The notes beneath the pieces are model-generated. The model was not told the origin of the DNA. It was given only the letters and a program-made list of their open reading frames with translations, and did no database searches. 39,431 nt of DNA from Flavobacteriaceae bacterium (lineage in GTDB: Bacteria; Bacteroidota; Bacteroidia; Flavobacteriales; Flavobacteriaceae). The position numbers and the translations under genes were made by a program. The stretch covers positions 1-39,431 of the forward strand of contig JAQWSN010000019.1 in NCBI GenBank assembly GCA_029243165.1. The letters run 5' to 3'. Of the stretch, positions 24,510 to 34,522 are shown one piece after another (the first letter of the stretch is position 1; each line of letters starts with the position of its first letter).

Positions 24510-25841
24510 ATGAACATCAGCAAGACAGATTTAGATGCATTAAATGCAGTAGTCAAAATCACTGTAGACCGATCTGATTATGAAACTAGTGTAAAGAATG
24601 TTTTAAGCGATTACAGAAAAAATGCAAACATTCCTGGTTTCCGCAAAGGTCATGTCCCCATGGGAATGATTAAAAAACAATACGAAAAGGCTGTAATTGC
24701 AGATGAAGTAAATAAATTGCTTAGAGAAAACCTTGAAAATTACATTAAGGATCAAAAACTTGATCTATTAGGAAATCCACTTCCAAAAGAAGCGGAAGAG
24801 GAACTGAATTGGAATGCTGATCAAATGGATTTTGAGTTTGAATTAGGTCTTGCTCCTAAATTCGAGGTAAAACTCGACCAGTTAAAAAAAGTAGTTCGTT
24901 ACGAAATTGATCCGGAAACAAAAATGGTTGACGAACAATTAGACTACATTACCAAGCAGTATGGGAAATTAGTTTCTCAAACAAATCCTGAAAAAGATTT
25001 TGAAATTACAGCTCAGTTTAGAAACGAAGCATTAGAAATTGAAAAAATCAGCACATTTAAAATAGATGATCTCAAATCTAAAAAAGCAATTACAAGCCTA
25101 AAAGCACTTACGATCAATTCGGTAATAACCCTTTCTGTAAAAGGATTATTTAAGGAAGATGAGGCGCTAAAGAGAATGTTATTTATTGATGATGATCAAT
25201 TTAAAACTTTGAAAAGTAGTGACATCACATTAGAAATTAAAGAGATTAACGAAAGAATCCCTGCTGAATTGAATCAGGAGTTGTTTGATAAATTGTATCC
25301 TGTTGGAGCTGTCACATCAGAAAAGGAGCTAAAAGTAAAAATTAAAGAAGATCTACAAAAACAGTTTGAACCTCAATCAGATCAAAAATTATTAAATGAT
25401 ATTACAGAATTTTTGGTTGAAAAAACCAAATTCAAGCTGCCAGAAGATTTTCTCAAGCGTTGGATGCAAACCTCAGGGAAAGAAACTTTAACCCCTGAAG
25501 CAGCGGCTGCTGAATATGAAAAGTCTGAAAAAGGGATTCGTTATCAACTTATTGAAGGGCAGATTATTACTGAAAACAAACTCGATATTACGTTCGAAGA
25601 GTTGAAGGCTTTTGCAGGCACATTAGTTGCCAATCAAATGAGGCAGTACGGGCAAGTCCCAGATGATAAACAAATTGAAGGAATTGTTTCAAATGTTCTT
25701 ACAAATCAAGAAGAAACCAGAAGAATATCGGAACAATTGATGAGTACTAAAATTTTGACATTTTTCAAGGAAAACGCTCCCTTAAAGCAAAAGAAAGTTG
25801 GTTTTGATACTTTTGTAAAAGAGGCTTACGGCAAAGCGTAA
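24510..25841 (+). CDS. tig: Trigger factor
   Basis: Trigger factor is the ribosome-bound chaperone at the exit tunnel. From ATG 24510 the protein has 443 residues. The ribosome-binding loop is IPGFRKGHVP (about residues 41-50), close to the canonical GFRxGKxP. The middle region (about 150-240) is where the FKBP-type PPIase domain sits in E. coli, but it shows no clear FKBP signature, so prolyl-isomerase activity may be lost; the C-terminal helical chaperone domain is present. ATG 24510 is chosen because the upstream in-frame codons overlap the -7 box. clpP and clpX follow, the classic tig-clpP-clpX order. Confidence 0.9.
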   Translation: MNISKTDLDALNAVVKITVDRSDYETSVKNVLSDYRKNANIPGFRKGHVPMGMIKKQYEKAVIADEVNKLLRENLENYIKDQKLDLLGNPLPKEAEEELNWNADQMDFEFELGLAPKFEVKLDQLKKVVRYEIDPETKMVDEQLDYITKQYGKLVSQTNPEKDFEITAQFRNEALEIEKISTFKIDDLKSKKAITSLKALTINSVITLSVKGLFKEDEALKRMLFIDDDQFKTLKSSDITLEIKEINERIPAELNQELFDKLYPVGAVTSEKELKVKIKEDLQKQFEPQSDQKLLNDITEFLVEKTKFKLPEDFLKRWMQTSGKETLTPEAAAAEYEKSEKGIRYQLIEGQIITENKLDITFEELKAFAGTLVANQMRQYGQVPDDKQIEGIVSNVLTNQEETRRISEQLMSTKILTFFKENAPLKQKKVGFDTFVKEAYGKA

Positions 25842-25872
25842 TATTTTCCTTAATTTTATTAAAAATAAAAGC

Positions 25873-26538
25873 ATGAAATACGGTAAAGAATTCAAAAAAT
25901 ACGCAACAAAACATCACGGAATTAATGCCATGTATTACGATAAGATCGTGAGTAGCATGACTCCCTACATTATTGAAGAACGCCAGTTAAACGTTGCTCA
26001 AATGGATGTATTTTCCCGCTTGATGATGGATCGTATTATGTTTTTGGGTACTGCGATTGACGATAATGTAGCCAATGTGATTCAGGCGCAGCTTTTGTTT
26101 TTACAAAGCACTGATGCCAACCGTGACATTCAAATGTACATTAACTCGCCAGGGGGTAGTGTGTATGCTGGTTTGGGAATCTACGATACCATGCAGTTTA
26201 TTAGTCCAAATGTTGCAACAATATGTACTGGAATAGCAGCTTCTATGGGTGCTGTGTTGTTATGTGCAGGTCACGAAGGCAAACGATCTGCTCTCCCACA
26301 CGCTCGTGTTATGATTCACCAACCCTTGGGAGGTGCACAAGGACAGGCATCTGATATCGAAATTACGGCTCGTGAGATTCTCAAATTGAAAGACGAATTG
26401 TACCAGATCATTTCTAAACATTCTGGGCAAAACATGGAGAAAGTAACGAATGATAGTGATCGTGATTACTGGATGAAAGCTGAAGAAGCAAAGAAATACG
26501 GAATGGTAGACGAAGTTCTACAAAACAGTTCCAAATAA
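25873..26538 (+). CDS. clpP: ATP-dependent Clp protease proteolytic subunit ClpP
   Basis: The 221-residue subunit forms the 14-mer protease chamber used with ClpX. The catalytic triad is visible: S124 in GIAASMGAVLL, H149 in VMIHQPLGGAQGQASDIEI, and D198 in NDSDRDYWM. YINSPGGSVYAGLGIYDTMQ is the oxyanion/handle region. The N-terminal 25 or so residues are probably a propeptide removed on maturation. It lies 31 bp after tig and 12 bp before clpX, in one operon. Confidence 0.97.
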   Translation: MKYGKEFKKYATKHHGINAMYYDKIVSSMTPYIIEERQLNVAQMDVFSRLMMDRIMFLGTAIDDNVANVIQAQLLFLQSTDANRDIQMYINSPGGSVYAGLGIYDTMQFISPNVATICTGIAASMGAVLLCAGHEGKRSALPHARVMIHQPLGGAQGQASDIEITAREILKLKDELYQIISKHSGQNMEKVTNDSDRDYWMKAEEAKKYGMVDEVLQNSSK

Positions 26539-26550
26539 ACGCATAAATCC

Positions 26551-27780
26551 ATGAGCAAACCCGATTTAAATTGTTCATTTTGCGGCAGACCCAAACCTGA
26601 AACCCAGTTGCTTATTGCTGGTTTAGATGCACATATTTGTGATCGATGTATCAATCAAGCTCACGGAATTGTTCAGGAAGAAACAGGTAATGAAGCCAGT
26701 TCTGAAGAGGAGAGTATTGAGTTGAAACCGCCTAAAGAAATCAAAGCTTTTTTGGACACATATGTGATCGGTCAAGAAATTTCTAAAAAAGTATTGTCTG
26801 TTGCCGTTTACAACCACTACAAAAGATTGCTTCAACAAACCTCAACAGAAGGAGTTGAAATTCAAAAAAGTAATGTGATAGTGGTAGGTCCCACTGGTAC
26901 AGGAAAAACATTACTTGCACAAACCATTGCTCGTTTTTTAAAGGTACCCTTGGCAATTGTAGATGCAACCGTTCTTACTGAAGCAGGCTATGTAGGTGAG
27001 GATGTTGAAAGCATTCTGTCTCGCTTACTCCAAGCAGCAGATTACGATGTAAATCGAGCTCAGAAAGGAATCGTGTTTATTGATGAAATTGATAAAATTG
27101 CAAGAAAAAGTGATAATCCCTCCATTACAAGAGATGTTTCTGGGGAAGGAGTTCAACAAGCACTTTTAAAACTTTTAGAAGGTACAGTGGTTAATGTTCC
27201 GCCCAAAGGAGGAAGAAAACATCCAGATCAAAAATTTATTGAGGTAGATACTTCCAATATCTTATTTATTGCAGGCGGTGCCTTTGACGGTATTGACAGG
27301 CACATCAACAAACGCTTAAATCTGCAAGCCATTGGATACAAAACTACGGTTGAGCAAAACAAAATAGATAAGGAAAATTTATTACAATACATTACACCGA
27401 GAGACATACGTTCCTTTGGTTTGATTCCTGAAATCATAGGACGACTTCCTGTTTTAACTTACATGAAGCCCTTAGATAAATCCACCTTGTTGGAAATTTT
27501 AAGTACTCCTAAAAATGCGCTAATCAAGCAGTACGTTCATTTGTTTGATATGGATGGGATAAAATTACAGTTTACCTCTGGAGCTTTGGATTTCATCGTA
27601 GAAAAAGCTTTGCAGTACAAATTAGGGGCCCGAGGGCTTCGCTCACTTTGTGAAGCTGTGTTAAACGATGCTATGTTTGAATTGCCTAATACCGGGGTGA
27701 AGGAACTCAAAGTGACCAAGCAATACGCAGATCAGAAACTTTCCAAAATTGAACTACCAAAACTCAAGGTAGTTTCTTAA
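26551..27780 (+). CDS. clpX: ATP-dependent Clp protease ATP-binding subunit ClpX
   Basis: The hexameric AAA+ unfoldase feeds substrates to ClpP. The N-terminal zinc-binding domain has C8, C11, C30 and C33. The Walker A motif is GPTGTGKT (113-120), Walker [12 protein letters not shown] (about 173-183), and sensor/arginine elements follow to [20 protein letters not shown]. The ClpP-docking IGF loop reads AIGYK, a variant seen in Bacteroidota. The 409 residues are normal. Its TAA stop shares the bases TTAA with the stop of the convergent GH3 gene, inside a perfect 14-bp palindrome (27772-27785). Confidence 0.97.
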   Translation: MSKPDLNCSFCGRPKPETQLLIAGLDAHICDRCINQAHGIVQEETGNEASSEEESIELKPPKEIKAFLDTYVIGQEISKKVLSVAVYNHYKRLLQQTSTEGVEIQKSNVIVVGPTGTGKTLLAQTIARFLKVPLAIVDATVLTEAGYVGEDVESILSRLLQAADYDVNRAQKGIVFIDEIDKIARKSDNPSITRDVSGEGVQQALLKLLEGTVVNVPPKGGRKHPDQKFIEVDTSNILFIAGGAFDGIDRHINKRLNLQAIGYKTTVEQNKIDKENLLQYITPRDIRSFGLIPEIIGRLPVLTYMKPLDKSTLLEILSTPKNALIKQYVHLFDMDGIKLQFTSGALDFIVEKALQYKLGARGLRSLCEAVLNDAMFELPNTGVKELKVTKQYADQKLSKIELPKLKVVS

Positions 27781-29291
27781 GAAACATTCATTTTTAGAAG
27801 TTCTTCCAAAAGTGCTCTTGAATTGGAAAGGCGTGGAATTTTGTGTTGCCCTCCAAGTTTGTTTTTCTTTGAAAGCCATAAATAGAATAATCCTTCCTTT
27901 GCTTGGTGTAATTGCAATTGTTCAAGACTAGATCTTCGTTTGGCTTCGTAATCTGAATTTTCATCTTGAAGAGTTTGATCCAAAAGCTGTGCAAAGTTTT
28001 GAATATTTTTAGGTTCTTTTTCGAACTCTACAATCCACTCATGGGCTCCTTTGGAATTGTTTTTCATAAATATCGGAGCAGCAGTGTAGTTGGAAACAAT
28101 GCTATTGGTTTGTTTACTTACCAACGAGATAGCTTTTTCAGCATTGTCAATGATAAGTTCTTCTCCAAAAGCATTAATGTGATGTTTCGTTCTTCCTGTA
28201 ACTTGTATTCTGTAGGGAGCAAGGCTGGTAAAGCGAATCGTATCTCCAATTCGATAACGCCAAAGTCCTGCATTAGTAGTTAGAACCAATTCATAATTTG
28301 TGTCGAGTTTGACTTCAGACAAAGGAATGACCTCAGATTCATCAACTACTTTATTGGGCTGAAAGGGGATAAACTCATAAAAAATTCCATAGTCAAGCAT
28401 CAAGAGTAAATCATTTGCATGATTGCGATCTTGAATGCCAAAAAAGCCTTCAGAGGCGTTGTAAATTTCATAGAAATGAAAATCTTTTTTAGGAAAAAGG
28501 TTTTGAAATAATTCCTTGTAAGGTTTAAAACTTACTCCACCATGAAAATACACTTCCGCATCTGGCCAAACATCAGTAATGACTCGATTCCCTGTTTCTT
28601 GAAGAACCTTTTGTAATAAGATGAGCATCCAAGAAGGAACACCAGCTAAGCTAGTGACCTTCTCCTGAAGGGCTTCGGTAATAATGGCTTGTATTTTTGT
28701 TTCCCATTCTGACATCAAAGAAGTTTTGTGGCTGGGGGTACTGCTCAACTCTGCCCAAAAAGGTAAGTTTTGAATAATAATTGCAGACAAATCTCCAAAA
28801 TAACTGTTGTTTTCATTGTACAATTCATGACTTCCTCCTAAACGAAGACACTTACCGCTTAACAATTGAGAGTCTGGATTGTTATTAAAATAAAGGGATA
28901 ACATGTCCTTCCCCGCTTTGTAATGACAATCCTCCAATGCTTCATTGCTCACAGGAATAAACTTACTTTTAGAATCGGTGGTGCCACTGGATTTAGCAAA
29001 CCACTTTATGGGAGTAGGCCAAAAAATATTTTGCACTCCATTACGGCATCGTTCAATTTGAGGAGCAATAGACTCATAAGTACTTAATGGAACTGTGTTT
29101 TTAAAATCTTCGTAATTTTTAATGCCTTCGAATCCATACCGAATTCCAGTTTCTGTATTTTGTGCCTTACCAATTAGTTCACTAAGAAGTTCATTTTGAA
29201 CCTCCTCAGGGTATTTCATGAAGAGTTCCATTTGGTGTATTCTCTTTTTAAGAATCCATGAGGCGATTGAATTGAACAGAGAGGTGGGCAT
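27777..29291 (-). CDS. GH3 family acyl-adenylate/amide synthetase-like protein
   Basis: The 504-residue protein belongs to the GH3 family, named for plant enzymes that adenylate a carboxylic acid and join it to an amino acid. The ATP-binding motif [18 protein letters not shown] (about residues 108-125) is clear, with [30 protein letters not shown] and [13 protein letters not shown] as the other adenylation-domain motifs. Bacteroidota homologues have no known substrate. It is transcribed alone, divergent from the DUF2797 gene 49 bp away. The tail overlaps clpX by 4 bp. Confidence 0.85.
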   Translation of the reverse strand: MPTSLFNSIASWILKKRIHQMELFMKYPEEVQNELLSELIGKAQNTETGIRYGFEGIKNYEDFKNTVPLSTYESIAPQIERCRNGVQNIFWPTPIKWFAKSSGTTDSKSKFIPVSNEALEDCHYKAGKDMLSLYFNNNPDSQLLSGKCLRLGGSHELYNENNSYFGDLSAIIIQNLPFWAELSSTPSHKTSLMSEWETKIQAIITEALQEKVTSLAGVPSWMLILLQKVLQETGNRVITDVWPDAEVYFHGGVSFKPYKELFQNLFPKKDFHFYEIYNASEGFFGIQDRNHANDLLLMLDYGIFYEFIPFQPNKVVDESEVIPLSEVKLDTNYELVLTTNAGLWRYRIGDTIRFTSLAPYRIQVTGRTKHHINAFGEELIIDNAEKAISLVSKQTNSIVSNYTAAPIFMKNNSKGAHEWIVEFEKEPKNIQNFAQLLDQTLQDENSDYEAKRRSSLEQLQLHQAKEGLFYLWLSKKNKLGGQHKIPRLSNSRALLEELLKMNVS

Positions 29292-29340
29292 AAAATTATC
29301 GTTATCTTAGGACTGTAAATTTAAATAATATTCTGAGGAC

Positions 29341-30135
29341 ATGTTTCAAGCTACTTTAAAAAAAATGAGGACTGAAAATTTACAGCCAATCAACTATTTT
29401 TTGGATGTAGAATCGGGATTCCTTCATGTAAATTCACTCTTAGGCAAAACAATACGCATCCAGCATAACGGTTCTCAATGCCTCAATTGTGGTTTGGAAA
29501 AGGCTATTTTTAGGCAAGGTTATTGTCAGTCCTGCTTTTTTGAAAGCCCAGCTACAGGAGATTGGATCATGCGTCCCGAGCTGAGCAAAGCACATTTGGG
29601 ACAGGCTGATCGAGACTTGGAATATGAATCGAAGATGCAACTTCAACCTCATGTAGTTTATCTGGCTTTGAGTAGTCATATTAAAGTTGGAGTTACACGT
29701 AAAATTCAATTACCTACCCGATGGATTGATCAGGGAGCTCATCAAGCATCCGTTTTGTTAGAAGTCCCCAATCGGTATCTTGCGGGAGTAGGTGAGGTAG
29801 CTCTCAAAAACTTTTTTTCTGATAAAACCAATTGGAGAAAAATGCTTCAAAATGAAGCGGAACCCATTGATTGGGAAACGATGCGTAATCAAGCTTTAGA
29901 TGGAATTCCAAAAGATCTAAAACCCTTTATTGTTCGTGATGCTGTTGCAGTTCAGGAGTTGCATTTTCCCGTACTTCAATATCCAGAAAAAGTTAAAAGT
30001 TTAAATCTGACTAAAACCCCTTTGTATGAGGGTAAATTGATGGGAATCAAGGGTCAGTATTTAATTTTTGAGGATGCGACAGTTTTCAACATTCGCTCTA
30101 ACGAGGGGCAATGCATCGAACTGTCAATGGATTAA
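29341..30135 (+). CDS. DUF2797 family protein with zinc-knuckle
   Basis: The 264-residue cytoplasmic protein has a C-x2-C...C-x2-C zinc-knuckle (CLNCGLEKAIFRQGYCQSC, about residues 46-64) followed by the DUF2797 core HVVYLALSSHIKVGVTRKIQLPTRWIDQGAHQA. That core resembles GIY-YIG nuclease sequences (VYxxxxxxxKVGxTR), so an evolutionary link is possible, but the catalytic set is not obvious and no function is established. Its TAA stop shares the bases TTAA with that of the convergent rluF-like gene. Confidence 0.8.
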   Translation: MFQATLKKMRTENLQPINYFLDVESGFLHVNSLLGKTIRIQHNGSQCLNCGLEKAIFRQGYCQSCFFESPATGDWIMRPELSKAHLGQADRDLEYESKMQLQPHVVYLALSSHIKVGVTRKIQLPTRWIDQGAHQASVLLEVPNRYLAGVGEVALKNFFSDKTNWRKMLQNEAEPIDWETMRNQALDGIPKDLKPFIVRDAVAVQELHFPVLQYPEKVKSLNLTKTPLYEGKLMGIKGQYLIFEDATVFNIRSNEGQCIELSMD

Positions 30136-30866
30136 TTCAGGTGCTTTTTTGAATCTGATAACAAGCTATTTAGTTCGTTCAGCTCTTTTTTAGTTAAATC
30201 ACGGTATTTACCAACACCTAAATTCAATTCAATATTCATGATCCGGGTACGTTTGAGTTTAACCACGCGGTAATCTAAATATTCACACATTCTTCGAATT
30301 TGTCTATTTAGTCCTTGAGTTAAGACAATTCGAAACTGCTTTTTGTGAATTTGCTCTACAAAACATTTTCTAGTAACAGTATCTAAAATAGGAATTCCGT
30401 TTGCCATTTTTTCAACAAATTCAGTCGTGACGGGTTTGTTTACAGTTACAATGTATTCCTTTTCATGATTGTTTCTTGCTCGAAGAATTTTATTTACAAT
30501 ATCACCGTCGTTAGTTAATAAAATAAGACCTTCGCTAGGTTTGTCAAGTCTTCCAATGGGAAAAATCCGACTAGGATAATTAATGTAGTCAATGATATTG
30601 TCCTTTTCGACTCGGGTATCGGTTGTGCAGACAATACCTACTGGTTTGTTAAAAGCCAAATACACATTTTGCTCTTGATGATCTTCAATTAAAATACCAT
30701 CAATTTCGATACGGTCTCTAGGACTTACTTTTTGTCCCATGACAACTTTTTGACCATTCACTTGGATGCGCCCAGCATCAATTAGTTTGTCTGCTGCTCG
30801 TCTTGAGCAATGGCCTATTTCACTGAGGTATTTGTTTAGTCTTACACCTTCTTGTTTTTCATCCAT
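30132..30866 (-). CDS. rluF: 23S rRNA pseudouridine synthase, RluF type
   Basis: The 244-residue protein has an N-terminal S4 RNA-binding domain (VRLNKYLSEIGHCSRRAADKLIDAGRIQVNGQ) and a pseudouridine synthase domain. The catalytic Asp is D108 in the motif GRLDKPSEGLILLTNDG. The C-terminal QGLNRQIRRMCEYLDYRVVKLKRTRI is characteristic of RluB/E/F, and the N-terminal half best fits RluF, which modifies U2604 of E. coli 23S rRNA. It lies 5 bp after yhhQ, and is the last gene of a minus-strand operon led by sppA. Confidence 0.88.
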   Translation of the reverse strand: MDEKQEGVRLNKYLSEIGHCSRRAADKLIDAGRIQVNGQKVVMGQKVSPRDRIEIDGILIEDHQEQNVYLAFNKPVGIVCTTDTRVEKDNIIDYINYPSRIFPIGRLDKPSEGLILLTNDGDIVNKILRARNNHEKEYIVTVNKPVTTEFVEKMANGIPILDTVTRKCFVEQIHKKQFRIVLTQGLNRQIRRMCEYLDYRVVKLKRTRIMNIELNLGVGKYRDLTKKELNELNSLLSDSKKHLN

Positions 30867-30871
30867 GGAGG

Positions 30872-31573
30872 TTAGATTTTAAGTTCGTCAGTGGGTTTAA
30901 GGTTAAATTTTTTCCTGAATAAAAAAACAAAAAAATAAAGGAGAGGAGTGTCCAATGCAGCAACCAGAATTTTGAATAAAAAGCCAGAGAGTACCAGCCC
31001 CCAAAACAAATCCCATTCTAAAACCCCAAAAATGCTTAACAAACTGATAACAGATACTGTGTCAATAAATTGGGAACTAAAGGTTGAAAAGTTATTGCGC
31101 AACCACAGCATTTTTCCCTGTGTGAGTTTTTTCCAAAAATGATACAATCGAATGTCAACAAATTGGGCGCCCAGATAAGCCATCATGGAAGCTAAAACAG
31201 CTACAGGGGAAAGTGCAAAAACACTCTGAAAAGTAGTATCGTCAACGGGAGAGTTTTCTAGAGCAGGAACAGTATTGGCGATCCACAAAATACCCATAGA
31301 AAAAAAGGAAGCAAAAATTCCTGCAATTACTACCTCGTTCGCTTTTTTCTTTCCGTAAATCTCCGAAATAAGGTCGGTAATTAAAAAGGTAATTGGGTAG
31401 GGGAGTATGCCAACAGACAATTCAAAAAGTTGATTGCCAAATAGGGATATTTCAAAAGGCCGCCAGTAAAAAAACTTTTGAAAGATCAGATTAGAAACAA
31501 CCAAGGAGGTTATGAATAAGCCTGCGAGATAGAGGTAAATTTTTTTGGCAAGTTCCTTTTTTTGATCTGTCAT
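30872..31573 (-). CDS. yhhQ: Queuosine precursor transporter (YhhQ/VUT family)
   Basis: The 233-residue membrane protein has about six hydrophobic segments. VGILPYPITFLITDLISEIYGKKKANEVVIAGIFASFFSMGI and later VAVLASMMAYLGAQFVDIRLYHFWKKLTQGKMLWLRNNFSTFSSQFIDTVSVISLLSIFG are the conserved YhhQ segments. The family takes up preQ0/preQ1 for tRNA queuosine synthesis. It begins 1 bp after the sppA stop and is followed 5 bp later by rluF, so it is transcribed with both. The link to RNA modification through rluF is suggestive only. Confidence 0.88.
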   Translation of the reverse strand: MTDQKKELAKKIYLYLAGLFITSLVVSNLIFQKFFYWRPFEISLFGNQLFELSVGILPYPITFLITDLISEIYGKKKANEVVIAGIFASFFSMGILWIANTVPALENSPVDDTTFQSVFALSPVAVLASMMAYLGAQFVDIRLYHFWKKLTQGKMLWLRNNFSTFSSQFIDTVSVISLLSIFGVLEWDLFWGLVLSGFLFKILVAALDTPLLYFFVFLFRKKFNLKPTDELKI

Positions 31574-31574
31574 C

Positions 31575-33341
31575 CTAATGAATATTTAATTCATAAGGAA
31601 GCAACAATTGCATGCTTGCTACAGGATTTCGTTCTTTTAATTTATTCCATTGGGGCTTTAATTGATCAGGGAAAAAGAGATTCCAAAAACGGTTACCTTC
31701 CATTGAAAGGGACATGCCCGGAAGGAGGGTTGAAAGATTTTCTTCAAATTTTGGATATTCCATTCGGTTGTATTCTTCTAAACCGGCAAGTTTTGCTGCC
31801 GCTGCTATGGTTTCTTCAAGCCCCCCTAAAGAGTCAACCAGTCCAATTTCGAGGGCTTGTTTTCCTGTCCATACACGACCCTGAGCAATGTTTTCAACAA
31901 CAGTTTCATTGAGGTTTCTGCCTTGAGCAACTCTTCTTTTAAAAGTTTCGTAGGTAATTTGGATGGACTTCTTAGTTTGGATTTCAAAAGCTTTACTTAA
32001 AGGCTGAAAAATACTGTAACCAAGAGCATCAGGATGGGTTTCCACGGTTTCTACATGGATTCCCATATTTTCTAGTAAGCCACTCGCATTGGGTAAGGAA
32101 GCAAATACGCCAATAGATCCAGTGATACTCAAAGGGTCTGCAAAAATTTGGTCAGCACCCGCAGCGATGTAGTACCCACCAGAAGCTGCTACATTACCCA
32201 TAGAGACCAAAACGGGTTTTTGTTGTTTGACCTTATTGATGGTTTGCCACAGTAGTTCAGAGGTCAAGGCACTTCCCCCTGGAGAATCTATCCGAAGAAC
32301 GACAGCTTTGACCCAATCGTCTTCAGCCAGCTCTTCCAATGTCTCTACAAATACTCCTTGAGCAATGATACTTTGAGTCCCCTCTCCGTAGAGGATAGGA
32401 CCCTTGGCAAATACAACGGCGATTCGATCTTTTAGTTCTTTATTGTAATCGGGAATTGATTGGTTAACCATGGCAACGGATGCCAAGTTCAACTCTTCTT
32501 CCTCATCCAGCTCCAGCCTTGAGTCGATCAAGTTCTTTAGATCGGATTCATAGCCTAGTGCATCAACTAATTTTTCCGCTAAGGCATTTTCAGGAGTGGC
32601 CGTTTTTTGTTCTTTGATTAAAGTATCTATTACTTCTGGGCTTAAATCTCGATCAACCGCAATTTCATTTTTAAGGGTCTCCCAAAGATCGAATAACAAG
32701 GATTGGATTTGAAACCTATTAGCAGCACTCATTTCATTATCCAAATAGGGTTCTACGGCACTTTTGTATTTACCGAGACGAACCACTTCCATTTTAACTC
32801 CGTATTCATCTTGAAAATCCTTGTAATACAAAACTTCAGATGCCAAGCCTTTTAATTCAAAAACACCCACGGGGTTAAGGACAATAGAATCGGCTACCGA
32901 AGCTAAATAATATCCTTTTTGAGTTAAAATATCGGCATAGGAATAAATAAATTTACCTTGTTTTTTAAAGTTTTGAAGCGCATTTCGAATGCTCCGTGTT
33001 TGTGCCCACCCCGCAGTGATGTAATCGGAACGTAATTTGATTCCTTCGATCTTGGGATTTTGAGCAGCTTTATTGATGGCATTTAAAACCTCGGGAAGAC
33101 CCAACACTTCTTCGTTTAATTTCAAAATAATTTCAAGTTCGTCAAATGAAGGGTTGCGGTCTGTGACGGGAACATTAAGATTTAAATCAAGGACGCTTTT
33201 TGACTGAACAGCTTTTACTCCTGTAGGAGAAACAAGAACACTTGCAGTAGCAGAGATAATCATGAGGATCAGGGCAAAAAAAAGTCCAATCGCTGTGAGC
33301 GTGCCTAAAATGGAGGCCAGGAAATTTTTCAAAAAATTCAT
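31575..33341 (-). CDS. sppA: Signal peptide peptidase SppA, 67-kDa type
   Basis: The 588-residue inner-membrane serine protease degrades cleaved signal peptides. An N-terminal membrane anchor (about residues 12-38) precedes two tandem S49 domains. The catalytic dyad is split as in E. coli SppA: the general-base Lys is K193 in RLGKYKSAVEPYL of the first half, and the nucleophile is S387 in GNVAASGGYYIAAGADQIFADPLSITGSIGVF of the second. RIDSPGGSALTSELLW precedes it. It is the first gene of the sppA-yhhQ-rluF operon, with a perfect -7 box at 33361-33368. Confidence 0.95.
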   Translation of the reverse strand: MNFLKNFLASILGTLTAIGLFFALILMIISATASVLVSPTGVKAVQSKSVLDLNLNVPVTDRNPSFDELEIILKLNEEVLGLPEVLNAINKAAQNPKIEGIKLRSDYITAGWAQTRSIRNALQNFKKQGKFIYSYADILTQKGYYLASVADSIVLNPVGVFELKGLASEVLYYKDFQDEYGVKMEVVRLGKYKSAVEPYLDNEMSAANRFQIQSLLFDLWETLKNEIAVDRDLSPEVIDTLIKEQKTATPENALAEKLVDALGYESDLKNLIDSRLELDEEEELNLASVAMVNQSIPDYNKELKDRIAVVFAKGPILYGEGTQSIIAQGVFVETLEELAEDDWVKAVVLRIDSPGGSALTSELLWQTINKVKQQKPVLVSMGNVAASGGYYIAAGADQIFADPLSITGSIGVFASLPNASGLLENMGIHVETVETHPDALGYSIFQPLSKAFEIQTKKSIQITYETFKRRVAQGRNLNETVVENIAQGRVWTGKQALEIGLVDSLGGLEETIAAAAKLAGLEEYNRMEYPKFEENLSTLLPGMSLSMEGNRFWNLFFPDQLKPQWNKLKERNPVASMQLLLPYELNIH

Positions 33342-33360
33342 TTGTAATGTTTTAATGCTA

Positions 33361-33368
33361 CAAATATA
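33361..33368 (-). promoter_or_regulatory. sppA operon -7 box
   Basis: The minus-strand sequence TATATTTG matches TAnnTTTG exactly and lies 20 bp upstream of the sppA start codon. No -33 element is seen at normal spacing. It is back-to-back with the folK -7 box 8 bp away. Confidence 0.6.
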
Positions 33369-33376
33369 GGGTTTTG

Positions 33377-33384
33377 TAGCTTTG
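33377..33384 (+). promoter_or_regulatory. folK fusion gene -7 box
   Basis: TAGCTTTG matches TAnnTTTG exactly, 19 bp before the GTG start of the fusion gene. The two -7 boxes share a 62-bp divergent intergenic region, so simultaneous initiation may interfere. Confidence 0.6.
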
Positions 33385-33403
33385 CCCTAATAGCTTTACA
33401 AAC

Positions 33404-34522
33404 GTGAATAAGCATCGGGCAATCATTTCATTGGGGAGTAATTTGGGGAACCGATTGGAGTTACTTCAAAAAGCGCTGGCTCTAGTTGAAGCTCATTCCA
33501 TAAAGATTTTAGCCTTGTCTTCAATCTACGAAACACCAGCCTGGGGTTTTGAAAGTACCCCTTTTTACAATGCATGTGTACAAATTGAAACCCATCTAAA
33601 GCCAGACACCTTACTCAAAACTCTTTTGCAAATCGAAGTAAAATTAGGTCGAACTCGAGAAAGTACAAAAGGCTATGAAGCCAGACCAATAGATTTAGAT
33701 CTTCTTTTTTACGACAATCTTGTTTTAAGTTCAGATCATTTGGTGCTTCCTCATCCGAGTCTTCACTTAAGAAACTTTGTATTGGCTCCTTTAGTTGAGA
33801 TCGCTCCTGACTGGCGACATCCTGTGCTGGATCAATCCGTTAGTCAGCTTTTAGCACAAAGTTCAGATCAAGATCACTTTAAAAAAATTCCCTTTAAGAA
33901 GTGGACTCCACCCATTTTCGATCTTTTTCCTTATTTGGTTGTCGAGGGAAATATTGGAGTAGGAAAAACCACCCTTGCTCAAAAAATTGCCTCTACTTAC
34001 AACGTGCCTTTCATTCACGAGACATTTGCAAAAAATCCATATTTAGAAAAATTTTATTCGAATCCAACAGCTTATGCTTTGGACGTAGAATCGTTTTTTT
34101 TAGAAGATCGTGTACAGCAGTTACAGCACTTTTGGAATCAAAATAATTTGAGGGCAGTTTCTGATTACAACATCCAAAAGTCTTTATTGTTTGCCTCACA
34201 GAATTTAAGCAAATCCGATTTTTTGATTTATGAAAAGCGGTTTAAAAAAACGAAATCTATTCTTAAGAAACCAGATTTAATGGTCTATTTGCACACGGAT
34301 ATTGAATCGCTTCAGGTACAAATTAAAAAACGAGGAAGGCCCTACGAAAAGCATATTAAAACAGCCTATTTGGAAAATATTGAATCAGGGTATCAAAAGC
34401 TCATTGCTTCAGACTTACCCTACCCTGTTGTTTCTATTGCTACTAAAAATCTAGATTTTGAATCAAATGAGACGGATTTTCAATCTATTTTAAGAGCTGT
34501 ATTTCAGGCTTCATTTTTGTAA
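33404..34522 (+). CDS. folK: HPPK (FolK) fused to deoxynucleoside kinase
   Basis: The N-terminal domain (about residues 1-160) is 6-hydroxymethyl-7,8-dihydropterin pyrophosphokinase of folate synthesis: IISLGSNLGNR, the SSIYETPAWGF segment, and ARPIDLDLLFYD with the Mg-binding D97 and D99. The C-terminal domain (about 175-372) is a deoxynucleoside kinase-type P-loop protein: VVEGNIGVGKTTLA (P-loop 182-190), ETFAKNPYLEKFY, and KKRGRPYEKHI as a lid motif. The start is GTG 33404. Both domains look intact, so one polypeptide should serve folate synthesis and deoxynucleoside salvage. The last 38 bp overlap the convergent TrmH-family gene. Confidence 0.9.
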   Translation: MNKHRAIISLGSNLGNRLELLQKALALVEAHSIKILALSSIYETPAWGFESTPFYNACVQIETHLKPDTLLKTLLQIEVKLGRTRESTKGYEARPIDLDLLFYDNLVLSSDHLVLPHPSLHLRNFVLAPLVEIAPDWRHPVLDQSVSQLLAQSSDQDHFKKIPFKKWTPPIFDLFPYLVVEGNIGVGKTTLAQKIASTYNVPFIHETFAKNPYLEKFYSNPTAYALDVESFFLEDRVQQLQHFWNQNNLRAVSDYNIQKSLLFASQNLSKSDFLIYEKRFKKTKSILKKPDLMVYLHTDIESLQVQIKKRGRPYEKHIKTAYLENIESGYQKLIASDLPYPVVSIATKNLDFESNETDFQSILRAVFQASFL

